A stretch of 64,000 nucleotides of DNA from Bacteroidota bacterium (GCA_023415495.1 JAEZKK010000023.1:1-64000); one strand, 5' to 3'; counted from the stretch's first letter, positions 1 to 8,583 are shown. A program made the numbers and translations. The notes: generated by a model not told the origin, from the sequence alone.

Positions 1-540
1 AAATTGGTAATAGGTATTAGGCTCTACAACTACATCTTGCTTGTAGAAATATGTATTTTGTGTTATTGCTCCATCTGCTGCCATATAATTTCCACCATTA
101 TTACATGAGACAAAACCAGGATTTAATATACTTGCATTTGTTACGATATTATAATTGGCATAAGCAAATGTAGGATAAGTATTTATTGTATAATCAGTCT
201 GAAATCCAACATTACCCAATTCAAAATCTCCATTAAATACTAAATTTGAATCTATTAGATAATATGCCTCAACTTTATAATTCATATCCGTAATTACATT
301 AAGAATTGGATTAGGAATTGTTGTATCTGAAAGCCCTAACGATGGACTCCATTTGTAAAATATAGCATTTGTATCAGACAAACTCAGTGGAATTTGAGAA
401 TCTTGTATTGCTAATATTACATCTCCTTGAATTATACTAACAGAACAAGTATCTGATTCAAAAAACTGAATACTACTACTATAACTCTTTACAGAATGCA
501 AAATCATTAAAAAAACAAATACCCAAAATACTTTTTTCAT
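1..540 (-). CDS. Secreted protein, N-terminal part (3' end outside window)
   Basis: The frame is open from the ATG at 540 to the window edge, 180 codons with no stop. Residues 1-20 form a signal peptide (MKKVFWVFVFLMILHSVKS). Near residue 65 there is KWSPSLGLSDTTIPNP, the form seen in PKD-like and gliding-associated repeats of Bacteroidota surface proteins. It is followed by NLVFNGDFELGNVGF, a pattern common at the start of their extracellular carbohydrate-binding-like domains. I infer an exported, possibly T9SS-exported, surface protein. Its C-terminal sorting domain, if any, lies outside the window. A good promoter lies just upstream. Confidence 0.7.
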   Translation of the reverse strand, partial: MKKVFWVFVFLMILHSVKSYSSSIQFFESDTCSVSIIQGDVILAIQDSQIPLSLSDTNAIFYKWSPSLGLSDTTIPNPILNVITDMNYKVEAYYLIDSNLVFNGDFELGNVGFQTDYTINTYPTFAYANYNIVTNASILNPGFVSCNNGGNYMAADGAITQNTYFYKQDVVVEPNTYYQF

Positions 541-568
541 TAAATTAGAGTCAATAAATACTGATATG

Positions 569-601
569 CAAATATATAAATTATATTTTAATTTCCCCAA
601 A
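569..601 (-). promoter_or_regulatory. Bacteroidota-type promoter
   Basis: Read on the minus strand, TTTG (601-598) is followed after 21 bases by TATATTTG (576-569). This fits the Bacteroidota housekeeping promoter form TTTG-N19-23-TAnnTTTG. Transcription would start near 562, about 20 bases before the ATG at 540. Confidence 0.6.
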
Positions 602-629
602 AAAGGATATAAACAATGAAATTGGTGAT

Positions 630-1334
630 TTAATAAGATATGAATTTAGAAGAAACATTATCAAGCTTATTTAGAATCAATTTAAGTCGTTCTTCCGAGG
701 TTTCATAATATAAATTTCCAATAATTGCTTCCTGAAATATACTTGAATTTTTAATTTCTAATAGTTTTTCAATTAAATACGATTTCACCTCAAAATCATT
801 TTCATTAATTAATATATCATCCCAATCTGTTCTATTATCTAAAATATAAGTAATATCCTCAAAATCATGACTTATTCTTGGATCTTTCTCTCCCCTATCT
901 TCAAAAGCAGTAAATTTACTTGCAAGGAAGAAAGTTAATGGCATAATTTTAATTTCTACATTGTCAATATTTATCTTTTGAGCATTAATAAAACCTTTAT
1001 TAAACCACCTATTTGCAGGAGCCCACGCAATATTTTCTGTTGCCATAACATCAACCAAAATATCTTCATATTTAAATCGACAAATAACATCTAAATCAGA
1101 AGACTGCTTAAAACCTTTCTTATTTAATTCAACTCTAATATTTTCTAATTCAGTATAAGTTGCAACTTTAACAGTTAAATCAATATCTTTTGTTGGTCTC
1201 ACATCATCAGCAGCAGGATCATTTACATACATACTAATAGTAGCTCCACCAACAAAAATAATCTTCTCATTTAATTCACCTAATGCAGAAGCAATCTTTT
1301 TAATAATTTCTATATTAATTATAGTATTCTTCAT
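630..1334 (-). CDS. Nucleotidyltransferase, AbiEii/MenT-like (putative toxin)
   Basis: This 234-residue protein has the nucleotidyltransferase signature: FVGGATISMY near residue 27, then RPTKDIDLTV near residue 46, giving the GG and DxD metal/nucleotide site. A third acidic residue may lie in ILVDVMA. This is the fold of AbiEii and MenT toxins of type IV toxin-antitoxin systems, which can block tRNA by adding nucleotides. The gene overlaps the upstream HTH gene by 20 bases, so the two are translationally linked. I infer that it is the effector of a two-gene module. A non-toxic housekeeping nucleotidyltransferase is the alternative. Confidence 0.6.
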   Translation of the reverse strand: MKNTIINIEIIKKIASALGELNEKIIFVGGATISMYVNDPAADDVRPTKDIDLTVKVATYTELENIRVELNKKGFKQSSDLDVICRFKYEDILVDVMATENIAWAPANRWFNKGFINAQKINIDNVEIKIMPLTFFLASKFTAFEDRGEKDPRISHDFEDITYILDNRTDWDDILINENDFEVKSYLIEKLLEIKNSSIFQEAIIGNLYYETSEERLKLILNKLDNVSSKFISY

Positions 1335-1848
1335 TTTGTACCAATCTGATTTTTAATTCTTCTAATGCAAATTTAATTTCTCTTTTATTACCTATTCTAA
1401 TCGCATCTATCAGTACCAATAATTCATACAGATTATTATCTGCTTTACAGGCCTTTGGGAGATTTGGATAGAGTGGTTCAATCGAAAAGCCCTTTGTATC
1501 ACCATCTAAACATGGCCAAACATACACATCTTCACTTAAAATCAAATCAGACAAAGGAGGTGCACTATGAGCAGTTCTCATACCTCTAACGAATGAACTT
1601 GGCTTAACAGGATAGACATATTTTAGACCATAAACTAAAAAATCAAATAAAGAGGATCTAAGGACCCTTTTCCTATTATTAGAAATTAAACCTGCAATTA
1701 AACTTCTATTAAGAGATTCACTTACCTCACTTTGACTTATATATAACTCATTAGCAAGATCTTTAATCAACCAATCATCACCTTTAATAGTAATTACTTT
1801 CAATAAGACAACAATGTCATGAGGACGCATTCCTCTATGTTTTTTCAT
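1315..1848 (-). CDS. Winged-HTH regulator, putative antitoxin/autorepressor
   Basis: This 177-residue protein begins with a basic segment and a MarR-like helix-turn-helix at about residues 10-60 (LIKDLANELYISQSEVSESL). The rest, which includes FVRGMRTAHSAP and WPCLDGDTKG, is conserved-looking but not assigned by me. It is the first gene of a two-gene unit with the nucleotidyltransferase, and the stop and start overlap by 20 bases. A palindrome overlaps its promoter, which suggests autorepression. AbiEi antitoxins are also winged-HTH proteins, so an antitoxin role is plausible but inferred. Confidence 0.6.
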   Translation of the reverse strand: MKKHRGMRPHDIVVLLKVITIKGDDWLIKDLANELYISQSEVSESLNRSLIAGLISNNRKRVLRSSLFDFLVYGLKYVYPVKPSSFVRGMRTAHSAPPLSDLILSEDVYVWPCLDGDTKGFSIEPLYPNLPKACKADNNLYELLVLIDAIRIGNKREIKFALEELKIRLVQNEEYYN

Positions 1849-1864
1849 AATCTATATATTTAAT

Positions 1865-1890
1865 ATCGCGATTTGCGATTTGCAAATATA
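1865..1890 (-). promoter_or_regulatory. Promoter with overlapping palindromic operator
   Basis: The perfect palindromes ATCGCGAT (1865-1872) and ATTTGCAAAT (1878-1887) sit side by side, and the heptamer GCGATTT is tandemly repeated (1868-1874, 1875-1881). The minus-strand -7 box TATATTTG (1890-1883) overlaps the second palindrome. A regulator bound here would block the promoter of the HTH/nucleotidyltransferase pair, whose first ATG is at 1848. Confidence 0.55.
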
Positions 1891-1943
1891 TAAAAAAATA
1901 AACGACCTGAAAAATAAATCCTCAATTAATAAAATCAAAAATC

Positions 1944-3251
1944 TTATCCGATTCTATTATTGATATAGTAATTAACCCTAAAATAATAGAATGCAAATTG
2001 GATAAGGTTTAGGATAATTAAGGCTATGGATATTCCCATAATACTCATAATCATTCCCATATAATCGAAAAGGAAGTAGCCAATAATACTTAGAATTGCT
2101 CCAACAAAAACCTGGATATATGTTTTCTCGAAATAGGTCATAAAATTCATCATAAGTAAATTCAAAGATGAAAGTATCTGACTAATAAGCAATAGAGGTA
2201 AAATAGGCAGAATATCAGAATAATTCTCAGGGAAAACCCCTAACCATAGCAAGAAATAAACCCCTAAGCAAATCAAAGTACCTAATCCAGAGAAGCCAAT
2301 AAGAATAATAAGAATATAGCGATTAGTTTTACGTCTAAGTACAATTAAATCTTTCTCTTTCATAAACAAAGGATTCCAAATAAAATTAAAACTCTGGTAA
2401 ATAATCAGCAAGATACTTGAAATAAGAAAAGCAAGATAGTAAATCGACATTCCAACCTCACCTGAATATTTAAAAACAAAATACTTATCCCCAAAGCTCA
2501 AAACAGCATACATAAGAGCCGCAACCATAACAGGAAGTCCAATCTTTAACCCTTTTTTTAAGAAATACAAGGAAAACTTATATCTAAACTCCCTTATAAT
2601 CATGAAATAAAACCCAATACAAAGAATAATTTCAATTAAATAAGTATAAGCAAGACGTTGGAAAACAGCATCCCCATCCGAGAAATAAATCACTCCAATA
2701 GCCACTAAATTAGTTAGGAAAAACCTTAGCAAATTAAACCCCTGTAAAGAAGAAATTTTCTCAGAAGAGACCAAAAAGAAAGAAAGATAGTTGGCAATAA
2801 CCATTGAGAAAATAGCTACAAAAACCCAAATTCTATACGTTGCATAAGAGTTAATATCTGTACTTTGAGAAGAATTTAAAAAAGAAAAGAAATCCTTATC
2901 AATACCCGAAACCAAAATTATAAAAATGGATAAAATCAGCAAAAAGAACATAGAACTCGTAAGAGTAAAGAGCATAGAGCCTTTTAAAGTAGAATCCTTA
3001 TGAGTATCAGCATAAAGCTTAGTAAGAGAAACATATAGCCCAAAACCCAAAATCTGAGTCATAGTCATAGCAAAAGAATAGAGATACCCATAGAGACCAT
3101 ACTCTTCTTGGGTCATAATATAAAGAAATACAGGAATTAACAAGAAATTAGCACCCCTAACCAACACATCAACCGAAAACACCCTCACAAACCGAGAAAC
3201 AATAATATTATCCCTAAAATATTTATCAAACAAAGCCGAAAAACGATTCAT
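1944..3251 (-). CDS. Oligosaccharide flippase (Wzx/MATE-like)
   Basis: The protein has 435 residues and about 12 hydrophobic segments spread over its whole length, with short charged loops. The N-terminus (FVRVFSVDVLVRGANFLLIPVFLYIMT, quoted in parts) matches the polysaccharide-biosynthesis flippase family. These proteins move lipid-linked sugar units across the inner membrane for cell-surface glycans. No glycan gene cluster surrounds it, so the substrate is unknown. A TATTTTTG box on the minus strand at 3280-3273 is a possible promoter. Confidence 0.8.
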   Translation of the reverse strand: MNRFSALFDKYFRDNIIVSRFVRVFSVDVLVRGANFLLIPVFLYIMTQEEYGLYGYLYSFAMTMTQILGFGLYVSLTKLYADTHKDSTLKGSMLFTLTSSMFFLLILSIFIILVSGIDKDFFSFLNSSQSTDINSYATYRIWVFVAIFSMVIANYLSFFLVSSEKISSLQGFNLLRFFLTNLVAIGVIYFSDGDAVFQRLAYTYLIEIILCIGFYFMIIREFRYKFSLYFLKKGLKIGLPVMVAALMYAVLSFGDKYFVFKYSGEVGMSIYYLAFLISSILLIIYQSFNFIWNPLFMKEKDLIVLRRKTNRYILIILIGFSGLGTLICLGVYFLLWLGVFPENYSDILPILPLLLISQILSSLNLLMMNFMTYFEKTYIQVFVGAILSIIGYFLFDYMGMIMSIMGISIALIILNLIQFAFYYFRVNYYINNRIG

Positions 3252-3321
3252 AAATCAAAAAATAAGTTTTGGCAAAAATACAAAAAAGAAAAGAATTTCA
3301 ACCCATATAGATATAAACCTA

Positions 3322-3338
3322 CGACCCTTTCAGGGTCG
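3322..3338. repeat. Short perfect hairpin, REP-like or terminator
   Basis: CGACCCT-TTC-AGGGTCG is a perfect 7-bp stem with a 3-base loop, between the flippase and the end of the DUF721 gene. There is no T-run on either side, so it is a poor intrinsic terminator. It could be a dispersed extragenic palindrome. Confidence 0.4.
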
Positions 3339-3362
3339 GATAATAATTAATCGTATTACACC

Positions 3363-3695
3363 TTATTTAATATAAATATTATTTAATCCGGAATCTTTTA
3401 CTCTTTCTTGGATTTTTTTTAATAGGTCGGTTCTTACCATCATTAGCTCGTTTTTAAGGCTTGGGGAGTTTACTTGGACGTAGAGGCAGGAGTTTTGAAC
3501 ATAGATTTTTGTGGTCATCTTTTCTATATATGCTCCTGTTATATCTCTCCATGCTTGGATAATATCTCCTTCTTTTATGGTGATAGGGATATTATAGTAG
3601 TTTAGGAAGAAATCCAAGAGTTCGGATATCTTCATCTCGTTGGTTTCTCGTTTTTTAGTATGTGTTTTATATAGGTAGTTACCACGTTTGCTCAT
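3363..3695 (-). CDS. DUF721 (DciA-like) protein
   Basis: The protein has 110 residues: a basic N-terminal tail (KTHTKKRETNEM), then a DUF721 domain with AWRDITGAYIEKMT and the terminal segment LYVQVNSPSLKNELMMVRTDLLKKIQ. DUF721 includes DciA, which loads the replicative helicase. The ATG at 3695 lies inside recF, giving a 17-base overlap. I keep this start because the RETNEM segment before the domain is typical of Bacteroidota members. It is the last gene of the M23-ispH-recF-DUF721 run, so a replication role fits the context. Confidence 0.8.
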   Translation of the reverse strand: MSKRGNYLYKTHTKKRETNEMKISELLDFFLNYYNIPITIKEGDIIQAWRDITGAYIEKMTTKIYVQNSCLYVQVNSPSLKNELMMVRTDLLKKIQERVKDSGLNNIYIK

Positions 3696-4773
3696 AATTG
3701 TAAATCTTATGTTCTATGTCTATTTTCTTAAATATATCCTCTATTCTGCCTATCTGTGTATCAGTCAGAAACACCTGCCCAAAGCGTTCACTCCCTACTA
3801 AATTGATTAATTGCTCTATCCTTGTTAGGTCCAATTTATCGAATATATCGTCTAAAAGCAGAATTGGTCTTTGTCCATTTTGTTTGTAAAGGTACTCAAA
3901 TTGTGCGAGTTTAAGGGCTAAGAGAAAGGTTTTTTGTTGCCCTTGGGATGCATATTTCTTAATATTTACTCCGTCTAAGCCAAGGAATATATCATCCTTA
4001 TGTGGTCCTTGGCTGGTGTAATTTAGTATTCTATCTTTTTGTCTATTTTCTATTAATATATTATTAAATTCATTCTCATAGTCCATAGTGATATAGTCTA
4101 TGGATATCTCTTCCTTATTGGAGGATATTAGCTTATAATAATAAGTAAAGGGTTGAGAGAAATCCTCAATAAATTCTTTTCTTTTCTTATATATCTCTTT
4201 CCCATAACGAATTAGCTGTTCATCCCAAAGAGATAGGGAAACCTCATCGAAGTGTTGGGTTTGAGAGAAATATTTAAGCAGACGGTTTCTTTGCTCTAAT
4301 GCCTTATTGTATTGAATTAGAGAGTCAAGGTATAGTATATCTGCTTGGGAGATTACAAGGTCGATGAATTTACGCCTAATCTCGCTTCCCCCAAGTATTA
4401 ACTCCTGATCCGATGGGGTTATCATAACTAAGGGGATCTTTCCTATATGCTCTGAGAATTTGCTGTATTCTTTATCCTGACATTTAAATTGTTTCCTTGC
4501 TCCTTTGACTAATGAACACGAATATTTCTCCTCTTCCTTGTTTTCAAAATTATAATAACCATGTATGGAGAAAAACTCCTCGTTATTTCTAATATTTAAA
4601 TTATCCTGAGTATTAAAATAACTCTTGCAAAAAGACAGGTAGTATATTGCATCCAAGATATTTGTCTTCCCAACTCCATTTTCTCCTACAAAACAGTTCA
4701 CATTAGGACAAAACTCCATATCCAAACTCTCTATATTACGAAAATTATTTACCTTTAAATGTTTTAAATGCAT
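3679..4773 (-). CDS. recF: DNA replication/repair protein RecF
   Basis: The protein has 364 residues, normal for RecF. Walker A is GENGVGKT at residues 30-37. The ABC signature is near ASQGQQKTFLLALKLAQF, and Walker B is ILLLDDIFDKLD. RecF is an SMC-like ATPase that loads RecA at gaps with RecO and RecR. The start codon overlaps the stop of ispH by 10 bases, and the 3' end overlaps DUF721, so these genes are very likely co-transcribed. The dnaN gene, often near recF in other phyla, is elsewhere (39.9 kb). Confidence 0.96.
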   Translation of the reverse strand: MHLKHLKVNNFRNIESLDMEFCPNVNCFVGENGVGKTNILDAIYYLSFCKSYFNTQDNLNIRNNEEFFSIHGYYNFENKEEEKYSCSLVKGARKQFKCQDKEYSKFSEHIGKIPLVMITPSDQELILGGSEIRRKFIDLVISQADILYLDSLIQYNKALEQRNRLLKYFSQTQHFDEVSLSLWDEQLIRYGKEIYKKRKEFIEDFSQPFTYYYKLISSNKEEISIDYITMDYENEFNNILIENRQKDRILNYTSQGPHKDDIFLGLDGVNIKKYASQGQQKTFLLALKLAQFEYLYKQNGQRPILLLDDIFDKLDLTRIEQLINLVGSERFGQVFLTDTQIGRIEDIFKKIDIEHKIYNYEQTW

Positions 4774-5645
4774 TTTTTATTTTTTACCTTTTCACTAATC
4801 TCCTCCATTAACCACATTGGGGTTGAGGTTGCTCCTGTAATTCCTACCTTATTTGCGGTTTCTAACCACTCTTTTTTAATTTCTTCTATTTCGGATATAA
4901 AATATGTATTTGGGTTTGCTTCTTTGCAAAGATTATAAAGATATTGTCCGTTTGAGCTTTTCTTACCACTTACAAATAATACTACATCCATTTCTTTTGC
5001 AAACGCTTTTAAATCAACTGTCCTTGAACATACTCTTTTGCATATTGAGTTCTTTATATTTAACTCATTAATATAATTAGGGTTATTCTCTTTGGCTCTT
5101 TGGGTTATAGTTTGAGAGATTATTTCAAATTTTTCTTTCGACATTGTGGTTTGGGAGAACAGGTTAATTGGTTTTGAGTAATCTACATCGTCCAAATCCT
5201 TTTCATTGCTAATAACTATTGCATTTCCATCGCATTGCCCTACCAGGCCAATAACCTCTGCATGTCCTTTCTTGCCAAAGATAAGGATTTGACCATTATT
5301 ATCCTTTGCTTCTAAATATGCTTTATGTACATCTTTTTGGAGTTTAAGAACTATTGGGCAGGTTGCATCGATTATCTCAATATTATTCCTCTTAGCTAAT
5401 TGATAGGTTGAGGGTGGTTCTCCATGGGCTCTTATCATAACCTTAGTATCTCTTAGCTCTTGCATATCCTCAATACTAATAGTTTTCAAGCCCATTTTCT
5501 CCAATCTCTCTACCTCCATATCGTTATGCACTATCTCTCCCAAACAATAGAGAGAGGATGAAGTTAACAATTCTTTTTCAACCAAATCAATTGCGGATAC
5601 TACTCCAAAACAAAACCCTGAGGACTTTTCTATTATTACTTCCAT
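4764..5645 (-). CDS. ispH: 4-hydroxy-3-methylbut-2-enyl diphosphate reductase
   Basis: IspH makes IPP and DMAPP in the last step of the non-mevalonate isoprenoid pathway, using a 4Fe-4S cluster. The three cluster cysteines are visible: C12 (GFCFG), C96 (ATCPIV) and C202 (NSICKR). Substrate histidines appear in EIVHN (H40) and RAHGEPP (H74), and the C-terminus has GATSTPMWLME. The length of 293 residues is typical. It lies between an M23 peptidase (18-base gap to the stop of that gene) and recF (overlap), as an operon member. Confidence 0.96.
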   Translation of the reverse strand: MEVIIEKSSGFCFGVVSAIDLVEKELLTSSSLYCLGEIVHNDMEVERLEKMGLKTISIEDMQELRDTKVMIRAHGEPPSTYQLAKRNNIEIIDATCPIVLKLQKDVHKAYLEAKDNNGQILIFGKKGHAEVIGLVGQCDGNAIVISNEKDLDDVDYSKPINLFSQTTMSKEKFEIISQTITQRAKENNPNYINELNIKNSICKRVCSRTVDLKAFAKEMDVVLFVSGKKSSNGQYLYNLCKEANPNTYFISEIEEIKKEWLETANKVGITGATSTPMWLMEEISEKVKNKKCI

Positions 5646-5663
5646 ATTTTTGACTTTAAAATA

Positions 5664-6632
5664 TTAAGACAAACTTTGATTTTCCTTGCTTGCCAATTCT
5701 AATACCTCTTCGTATTCCTCTGCACTTAAATCGTTGAAGAAGAACATTACAGGGTTTACCGCTCTATTGTTTTGATGTACTTCGTAATGAAGATGGGGAG
5801 TTTGGCTTAACCCTGTTGAACCTACATATCCAATTATATCTCCTCTTTTAACCTTTTTGCCTTTTGTGGTATTGAATTTAGACAGATGAGCATAGAGTGT
5901 CTTAAAACCATACCCATGGTCTATTGTAACTAAATTACCATATCCCGAGCTTCTATCCGATTCTACTACTACTCCATCGGCTGTGGCATATACGGCAGTT
6001 CCTGTCTTTGCAGTGAAATCTATTCCTGTATGCATTCTTTTTATTTGCAATATTGGGTGGAATCTATATCCAAATCCTGAGCTTAATTTTGATTTCTTTT
6101 TATCTAATGGCAGAATAGCTGGTATTGATAATGCTCTTTCTTTCTTATTCTTAGCCATCTCAAAGACTTGGTTAATAGAAATACTTTGAGCATATAGTCT
6201 TTGGGTTAATTCATCTACCTGCTTAGTTGTATTTATTATTAAATCACTATTTGAAGAGGTGAATAATTCCTCATACTGAGTATTTCTATTTAATAGCTGA
6301 TTTCTCTTTTCCTTGGAAAATGGTTCTGACATAAATACCATCCTATATACATTATCATCCCTATCCTCAATATCTTCTAACACCTCACTCATTTGCTTTA
6401 CTCTTGAATTGAGTTGTTTGTATTGCATTTCATAGGTATTTAGCTGTCTTTTAAGGATTTTTTCCTCAGGCGAATCGATAAACATATAGAATAGAACAAT
6501 AAAAACAGATGCCATAACCAATCCAAACCCAACGGAAAATGATATATTCTTAATCCTATCTTTAAGAGAGTGTTTCTTAATCTTAAAGGTAAGAGAGTTG
6601 TGGTCAAATACGTATTTTATCTTCTTCGACAT
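5664..6632 (-). CDS. M23 family metalloendopeptidase, membrane-anchored
   Basis: From the ATG at 6632 the protein has 322 residues: a short basic cytoplasmic tail, one membrane segment (about residues 31-51), a coiled coil (about 58-90), and a C-terminal M23/LytM domain. The zinc ligands are present: H201 and D205 (HTGID) and HLH at 280-282. It should cut peptidoglycan cross-links from the periplasmic side of the inner membrane. A TTG nine bases upstream could be read as a start, but the ATG lies 6 bases after a TATCTTTG promoter box, which favours the ATG. It leads the ispH-recF-DUF721 operon. Confidence 0.9.
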   Translation of the reverse strand: MSKKIKYVFDHNSLTFKIKKHSLKDRIKNISFSVGFGLVMASVFIVLFYMFIDSPEEKILKRQLNTYEMQYKQLNSRVKQMSEVLEDIEDRDDNVYRMVFMSEPFSKEKRNQLLNRNTQYEELFTSSNSDLIINTTKQVDELTQRLYAQSISINQVFEMAKNKKERALSIPAILPLDKKKSKLSSGFGYRFHPILQIKRMHTGIDFTAKTGTAVYATADGVVVESDRSSGYGNLVTIDHGYGFKTLYAHLSKFNTTKGKKVKRGDIIGYVGSTGLSQTPHLHYEVHQNNRAVNPVMFFFNDLSAEEYEEVLELASKENQSLS

Positions 6633-6638
6633 AGGTTG

Positions 6639-6646
6639 CAAAGATA
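6639..6646 (-). promoter_or_regulatory. -7 promoter box, predicted leaderless mRNA
   Basis: TATCTTTG on the minus strand ends 6 bases before the ATG at 6632. Bacteroidota transcription starts about 7 bases after this box, so the mRNA would have almost no leader. Confidence 0.55.
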
Positions 6647-6680
6647 AAAAAAAGTAGAGACATAAACCCTATGCCCCTAC
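6646..6680 (-). terminator. Intrinsic terminator of the outer-membrane protein gene
   Basis: On the minus strand an 11-bp stem, GTAGGGGCATA with TATGTCTCTAC and two G-U pairs (6680-6670 and 6664-6654), has a 5-base loop and is followed by eight T (6653-6646). It ends transcription 30 bases past the stop at 6711 and abuts the promoter of the M23 operon. Confidence 0.75.
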
Positions 6681-6710
6681 TTTTTATCTTAATAATTTAT
6701 AAATCTATAA

Positions 6711-7493
6711 TTAGAATTTCAATGAGATTCCTCCTCCAACTGTCGTTACTCCATAACCACCTTCAAGGAATAATCCAAAATTATCAACTATATAATATTT
6801 AAGACCTAAAACAGATGAAGGAAATACTCCACTGACTGCAAGACTAATTCCAGGGAAGCCGTCCTCTGAAAAACCATCTGCATCCTCACCAGTAAGTTCC
6901 GTAGAAACACTTCTATAACCAACTATTAATGACCAATATGCTTCAAATTTTGAAGAAAAATTATAATGCAAACTACCTTTTGCACCTATTAATAAATTCT
7001 TGTTTACAAATTTAACATCAGGAGCGGTTGATCCTGCTCCACCTGCACCTGGAATACCAGAAAATGCAGCAAATGGATCATATGATGAAGCTGTATATCC
7101 ACCATAAACTCCTATACCAAAAGCCCAAGAAGTTCCATTCCATACTCCATATTCAAAACCAACAAATATAGCTGGAAATTCTGATTCGTATCCAGTAGTC
7201 ATAAATGGCATACCAGCACCAATATCAATTGCCATCTTTCCTTTTTCAAATGCAAGGTCGCTTCCACCTCTTCTTCCTCCTTTTCTTCTTTTTGACTTCC
7301 TTCTCTTAGGTGCCATAACCGAGCTTGCTTCGTCATATTGACTAAATACTGCATTTGCTCCATAGTTTGGATTCTTGCCAAAGTGATTGGCATTCAGCAA
7401 TAATGAATTTGGATTTTCCTCAGCCTCTGCAGATACAAAACTTGTTGCCATTAAACATGCAACCAAAATAGTAATAATGTAATTCTTCTTCAT
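6711..7493 (-). CDS. Outer-membrane beta-barrel-like protein with basic patch
   Basis: The protein has 260 residues and a signal peptide ending near residue 22 (FVSAEAEE). The mature part has alternating short strands (AIDIGAGMPF, SLHYNFSSKFEAYWSLIVGY) and ends in a strand closing with F (GGGISLKF), as outer-membrane barrels do. The odd part is a strongly basic stretch at about residues 61-78, APKRRKSKRRKGGRRGG, before the barrel. It could bind LPS or a polyanion, but that is conjecture. It is monocistronic, with its own promoter and terminator. Confidence 0.65.
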   Translation of the reverse strand: MKKNYIITILVACLMATSFVSAEAEENPNSLLLNANHFGKNPNYGANAVFSQYDEASSVMAPKRRKSKRRKGGRRGGSDLAFEKGKMAIDIGAGMPFMTTGYESEFPAIFVGFEYGVWNGTSWAFGIGVYGGYTASSYDPFAAFSGIPGAGGAGSTAPDVKFVNKNLLIGAKGSLHYNFSSKFEAYWSLIVGYRSVSTELTGEDADGFSEDGFPGISLAVSGVFPSSVLGLKYYIVDNFGLFLEGGYGVTTVGGGISLKF

Positions 7494-7535
7494 AATTAAA
7501 CTTTATTTTTAATGAATTATTAGTTTACAACGCTG

Positions 7536-7563
7536 CAAATATAAGAAAATAATTTAAAACCAA
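7536..7563 (-). promoter_or_regulatory. Promoter of the basic-patch outer-membrane gene
   Basis: The minus-strand box TATATTTG (7543-7536) has TTG 17 bases upstream (7563-7561). The ATG follows at 7493. Confidence 0.5.
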
Positions 7564-7566
7564 GAA

Positions 7567-7598
7567 TTTTGCTGATAAAAAATTAATTATTATTTTTG
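7567..7598 (+). promoter_or_regulatory. Promoter of the DUF2156-GNAT pair
   Basis: TTTTG (7567-7571), a 19-base spacer, then TATTTTTG (7591-7598). It lies about 80 bases before the ATG at 7677 and is divergent from the 7536-7563 promoter. Confidence 0.5.
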
Positions 7599-7676
7599 TT
7601 GAGGAGTTGATGGGCAATAAAAAACACAGAAAATAAGTTATTAAACCCTATAAAAAGAATTAAATAAAAAATATAT

Positions 7677-8579
7677 ATGCTAAACTTTAAGAGAATTACA
7701 CCAGAGGATAGAGAAATCTTTGAGTCATTTTACCCTTATAAAACCATACAAAACTGTGAGACATCATTTGCAAATCTTTGTGGATGGAGTTTTTTGTTTA
7801 ATGGAGAATATGCAATAATTAATGGAGCACTTATAACAAGGGTGCATTACGAATTGAATAAGGATATTTGCTACCACTGCCCTATTGGACAAACCGATAA
7901 GGTCGAATTAGTAAAACTCCTTATCCAAGATTCAATAGAAAATAATTATACTATGAGGTTTATCTTGGATTGTAAGGAAGTTATCCAAGTGCATTTCAAA
8001 GATGAGTTTGAGGTAGAGGATAAAAGAGAATACTATGATTATCTTTATCTTAGAGAAAATCTTGCAAGCCTAAGCGGGAAGAAACTCCAAGCCAAAAGAA
8101 ACCATTGTAATAAATTTGAAAAGCTTTATAACTACGAATATAGAGAGATTAAGGCTGAGAATATGGAGGAATGTATTAGCTTTACAAAACGTTGGCTAAA
8201 TTATAAGGCAGATATAAATGAGAATCCAGACCTTGAAGGATATAGAAATGAATTAAAAGTAATTGAGTATTTTGCAGAGCATTTTGATAGTCTTGGTTTG
8301 ATTGGAGGTGGGCTGTATGTAGAGGGAGATTTAGTTGCCTTTACCCTTGGCTCTAAGATAAATAATAACACCCTTAATACCCATATAGAAAAGGCGAATA
8401 TGGAGGATTACGAAGGAGTTTATGCGATGATTAACCGCGAATTTGCAAGACATATTCCAGAGGAATTTATTTATATTAATCGTGAGGAAGATTTGGGGGT
8501 TGAGGGACTTAGAAAAGCGAAACTAAGCTATCATCCTGTGAAACTCATAGAAAAACAAATAGCAACCCTAATAAAATAA
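7677..8579 (+). CDS. DUF2156 (phosphatidylglycerol lysyltransferase C-domain-like) protein
   Basis: The protein has 300 residues and no membrane segment. It is a DUF2156 protein, two GNAT-like folds in tandem related to the aminoacyl-transferase domain of MprF. Recognisable parts are FANLCGWSFLFNGEYAI near residue 31, the basic LSGKKLQAKRNHCNKFEKLY near 132, and IYINREEDLGVEGLRKAK close to the C-terminus. The acceptor is not known for the soluble form. It is followed after 4 bases by a GNAT gene, and the pair is likely one transcript. Confidence 0.85.
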   Translation: MLNFKRITPEDREIFESFYPYKTIQNCETSFANLCGWSFLFNGEYAIINGALITRVHYELNKDICYHCPIGQTDKVELVKLLIQDSIENNYTMRFILDCKEVIQVHFKDEFEVEDKREYYDYLYLRENLASLSGKKLQAKRNHCNKFEKLYNYEYREIKAENMEECISFTKRWLNYKADINENPDLEGYRNELKVIEYFAEHFDSLGLIGGGLYVEGDLVAFTLGSKINNNTLNTHIEKANMEDYEGVYAMINREFARHIPEEFIYINREEDLGVEGLRKAKLSYHPVKLIEKQIATLIK

Positions 8580-8583
8580 AACT

